Shown one piece after another: positions 5,024 through 6,582 of a DNA stretch of 6,582 nucleotides. Where the stretch lies: the NCBI GenBank assembly GCA_012798155.1, contig JAAZNR010000136.1, positions 1 to 6,582 on the forward strand, given 5' to 3'. The position numbers were made by a program, and so were the translations under genes. Every line of letters begins with the position of its first letter. Position 1 is the first letter of the stretch. A model generated the notes under the pieces. It made no database searches, was not told the DNA's origin, and saw only the letters and a list, made by a program, of their open reading frames with translations. Origin of the DNA: Thermogutta sp. Its GTDB lineage: Bacteria; Planctomycetota; Planctomycetia; Pirellulales; Thermoguttaceae.

Positions 5024-6211
5024 ATGAAGGTTTTGGTGGCCAACCTCGGATCGACGAGCTTCAAGTACCGTCTCTTCGACATGGAGACGGAACGGCAGCT
5101 TGCGCGAGGCGGCATCGAACGGATCGGGGCGGAGGAGAGTCCCGTTACGGCCGAGATCGCCGGGAAGCGGCTGGAAAAGAGGCTGCCCGTCCCCGATCAC
5201 GCCGTGGCCGTGCGATGCTGCTTGGACCAGCTCACCGACCCGGAGCTGGGATGTTTGAAGGATGCCGCCGAGGTGTCGGCCATCGGCTTCAAGGCCGTGC
5301 ATGGGGGCCGTATCTCGGGAGTGCAGCGGGTCACGGAAGACGTGCTGGCGGCGATGGAGGAGATGTCGTCTACCGCGCCGGCGCACAATCCGCCTTATAT
5401 CCGCGCGATGCGATTGCTCCGCCAAAGGCTCCCCGGCATCCCCTTGGTGGCCGCCTTCGAGACCGATTTTCATCGCACGATGCCGGATCGGAATCGGTAT
5501 TACGCGGTACCCTACGAGTGGGCCGAGTGGCACGTGCTGCGTTGGGGATTCCACGGGGCCAGCCACCGCTACATCGCGGCTCGCACGGCGGAATTGCTGG
5601 GCCGGAATGATCTGCGCATCGTTTCCTGCCACCTCGGCGGGTCCAGCTCGCTGTGCGCCGTCCGCAACGGGCAAAGCGTCTTCACCAGCATGGGGATGAG
5701 TCCGCAGACGGGTTTGCCGAATAACAATCGGGTCGGTGATTTCGATCCCTTCGCGATTCCGATCGTGATGGCCAAGACCGGCTGGACGCTGGAGCAAACG
5801 TTGGAGGCCTTGGCGAACAAGTCGGGATTGCTGGGGTTGAGCGGCGTAGGTACCGACATGCGGGATATTCGCCAAGCCGCGGCGCAGGGCAATCCTCGCG
5901 CTTCTCTGGCGATCGATGTCTTTACGGCTTCGATCCGCCACTACCTGGGGGCCTGCCTGGTGGAGTTGGGCGGGGCGGACGTGGTGGTCTTCACGGGCGG
6001 CATCGGCGAGAACGACGCGGAATTGCGGGCGGTCGTGTGCGAGGGCCTGGAAGAATTGGGCATCGTACTGGCGCCCGACAAAAACCGGCAAGCACGCGGC
6101 GAGTGCGACATCAGCGATTCGCGGAGCCGGGCCCGGATTTGGACCATGCCGACCAACGAGGAACTGATGGTGGCCCGGCAAGTCCGTGACCTCTTGCAGG
6201 CGGGAGGCTGA
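5024..6211 (+). CDS. ackA: Acetate/propionate kinase homologue with unusual active site
   Basis: A 395-residue member of the acetokinase family (usual length about 400), which transfers phosphate from acyl-phosphate to ADP, giving acid and ATP; here it would complete the PduL pathway. Motifs in order: VANLGSTSFKY (5-15), the HGG signature GFKAVHGG (88-95), AAFETDFHRTMP (143-154), GFHGASH (175-181), CHLGGSS (202-208), LPNNNRVGDFDP (231-242), SGLLGLSGVGTDMRDI, FTGGIGENDAE and the C-terminal TNEELMVAR. N7, S10, S12, K14, H177, H203, R236 and E379 match expected family positions. Two usual catalytic positions differ: Arg of GHRVVHGG is K90, and Asp of FDTAFH is E146. The ATG at 5024 is chosen over an upstream GTG (5006) because the protein then begins at the first beta strand and AGGAGG (5011-5016) lies 7 nt upstream; a second AGGAGG is at 4998-5003. 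Substrate could be acetate, propionate or lactate-derived acyl phosphates; inactivity cannot be excluded. Confidence 0.9.
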   Translation: MKVLVANLGSTSFKYRLFDMETERQLARGGIERIGAEESPVTAEIAGKRLEKRLPVPDHAVAVRCCLDQLTDPELGCLKDAAEVSAIGFKAVHGGRISGVQRVTEDVLAAMEEMSSTAPAHNPPYIRAMRLLRQRLPGIPLVAAFETDFHRTMPDRNRYYAVPYEWAEWHVLRWGFHGASHRYIAARTAELLGRNDLRIVSCHLGGSSSLCAVRNGQSVFTSMGMSPQTGLPNNNRVGDFDPFAIPIVMAKTGWTLEQTLEALANKSGLLGLSGVGTDMRDIRQAAAQGNPRASLAIDVFTASIRHYLGACLVELGGADVVVFTGGIGENDAELRAVVCEGLEELGIVLAPDKNRQARGECDISDSRSRARIWTMPTNEELMVARQVRDLLQAGG

Positions 6212-6213
6212 GC

Positions 6214-6537
6214 ATGTTTCTGGCCCGAGTTACCGGTACGCTGGTCGCCACGCAAAAGGTCGGGTCGATGGTCGGCCGCAAGTTGTTGACCGTGGAGGCG
6301 TATCGTCTGGACCCCGAGACGCGCAATCAACTGAAGGGGACGGGGCGGACCTTTGTGGCCGTGGATACCGTGGGGGCCGGCGAAGGCGAACTGGTGCTGA
6401 TCGTGCAAGGCTCCAGCGCCCGGCTGACGCCCGAGACGAAAAACCTGCCCGTGGATACGGTCATCATCGCGATCGTGGATCAGGTGCACGTGAAGGACGC
6501 GTGCGTGTACAGCAAGGACGGAGGCCGCGGGGCCTGA
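6214..6537 (+). CDS. BMC-P pentameric vertex shell protein (EutN/CcmL family)
   Basis: A 107-residue pentamer-forming shell protein that closes the twelve vertices of the microcompartment. It begins MFLARVTGTLVATQKVGSMVG, the usual opening strand and loop, and carries the family signature VDTVGAGEGELVLIVQGSSAR (residues about 50-70). The final segment DTVIIAIVDQVHV (81-93) is the closing strand. The short tail KDACVYSKDGGRGA adds a few charged residues but no extra domain. The ATG follows the kinase stop by 2 bp, with GGGAGG (6202-6207) inside the end of the kinase gene, so translation of the two is probably coupled. PV-type loci usually have three BMC-P paralogues, so others are expected to the right of this window. 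Confidence 0.95.
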   Translation: MFLARVTGTLVATQKVGSMVGRKLLTVEAYRLDPETRNQLKGTGRTFVAVDTVGAGEGELVLIVQGSSARLTPETKNLPVDTVIIAIVDQVHVKDACVYSKDGGRGA

Positions 6538-6555
6538 AGGGCGTCGCGGTTCGGT

Positions 6556-6582
6556 ATGGCCGGACCGCAAGGCGGTCGGCCG
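6556..6582 (+). other. Hairpin and possible start of the next gene at the right edge
   Basis: GACCGC (6563-6568), AAG, GCGGTC (6572-6577) is a perfect 6-bp stem with a 3-nt loop, 26 nt after the BMC-P stop codon. No T-tract is visible before the window ends, so I do not call it a terminator. An ATG at 6556 opens a frame that runs to the edge (MAGPQGGRP) but has no ribosome binding site. Nothing further can be said from 27 bases. Confidence 0.2.

Noticed and set aside
4832..6181. Minus-strand open frame of 449 codons
   Set aside because: It is fully antisense to the acetate kinase gene, whose conserved motifs run throughout; the minus-strand product is His/Arg/Pro-rich with no family motif.
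2300..6537. CRISPR array, insertion sequence, tRNA or rRNA genes
   Set aside because: No regularly spaced identical repeats, transposase motifs, terminal inverted repeats, or recognisable RNA gene sequences were seen; the only repeats are short pairs in leaders.

Overview
This window looks like part of a planctomycete (or related PVC-superphylum) chromosome carrying the 5' half of a bacterial microcompartment (BMC) locus. The plus strand from about 2300 to the right edge reads: DeoR-family regulator, PduL-type phosphotransacylase, two single-domain BMC hexamer shell proteins (BMC-H), acetate kinase homologue, BMC pentamer vertex protein (BMC-P, EutN/CcmL family). This set and order match what I know of the Planctomycetes-Verrucomicrobia (PV) type BMC, which processes aldehydes from L-fucose/L-rhamnose breakdown. 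The GC-rich sequence and weak or variable Shine-Dalgarno use fit that assignment, but taxonomy is inferred from gene content, not from a marker gene.

Layout. 1-229, minus: the first 76 codons of a gene that runs off the left edge. 371-1939, minus: a 522-residue single-pass membrane protein with a very long Pro/Ser/Gln/Ala/Tyr-rich tail. 1940-2299: a 360-bp divergent intergenic region with a near-consensus sigma70 promoter, a perfect inverted repeat filling the promoter spacer, and a pair of long direct repeats in the leader. 2300-3163: the DeoR regulator. 3164-3441: a 278-bp leader of pduL with an imperfect tandem repeat. 3442-4107: pduL. 4223-4528 and 4609-4878: the two BMC-H genes, with an exact 14-bp tandem duplication between them. 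5024-6211: acetate kinase homologue. 6214-6537: BMC-P, 2 bp after the kinase stop. 6538-6582: a short GC-rich tail with a small hairpin and perhaps the start of another gene.

How the genes work together (inference from family knowledge). The two BMC-H hexamers make shell facets and the BMC-P pentamer caps vertices. PduL, which appears to carry an N-terminal encapsulation helix, would sit in the lumen, convert acyl-CoA to acyl-phosphate and recycle CoA. The acetate kinase homologue would convert the acyl-phosphate to the acid plus ATP. The CoA-acylating aldehyde dehydrogenase, the class II sugar-phosphate aldolase, the remaining shell proteins and the alcohol/lactate dehydrogenase expected for a PV locus are not in this window and probably lie to the right. 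The DeoR protein is the likely sugar-responsive switch.

The points most worth a second look are the operator-like architecture upstream of the regulator, the repeat pair upstream of pduL, the different pore loops of the two BMC-H proteins, and the acetate kinase homologue, in which two normally invariant active-site residues appear to be replaced.
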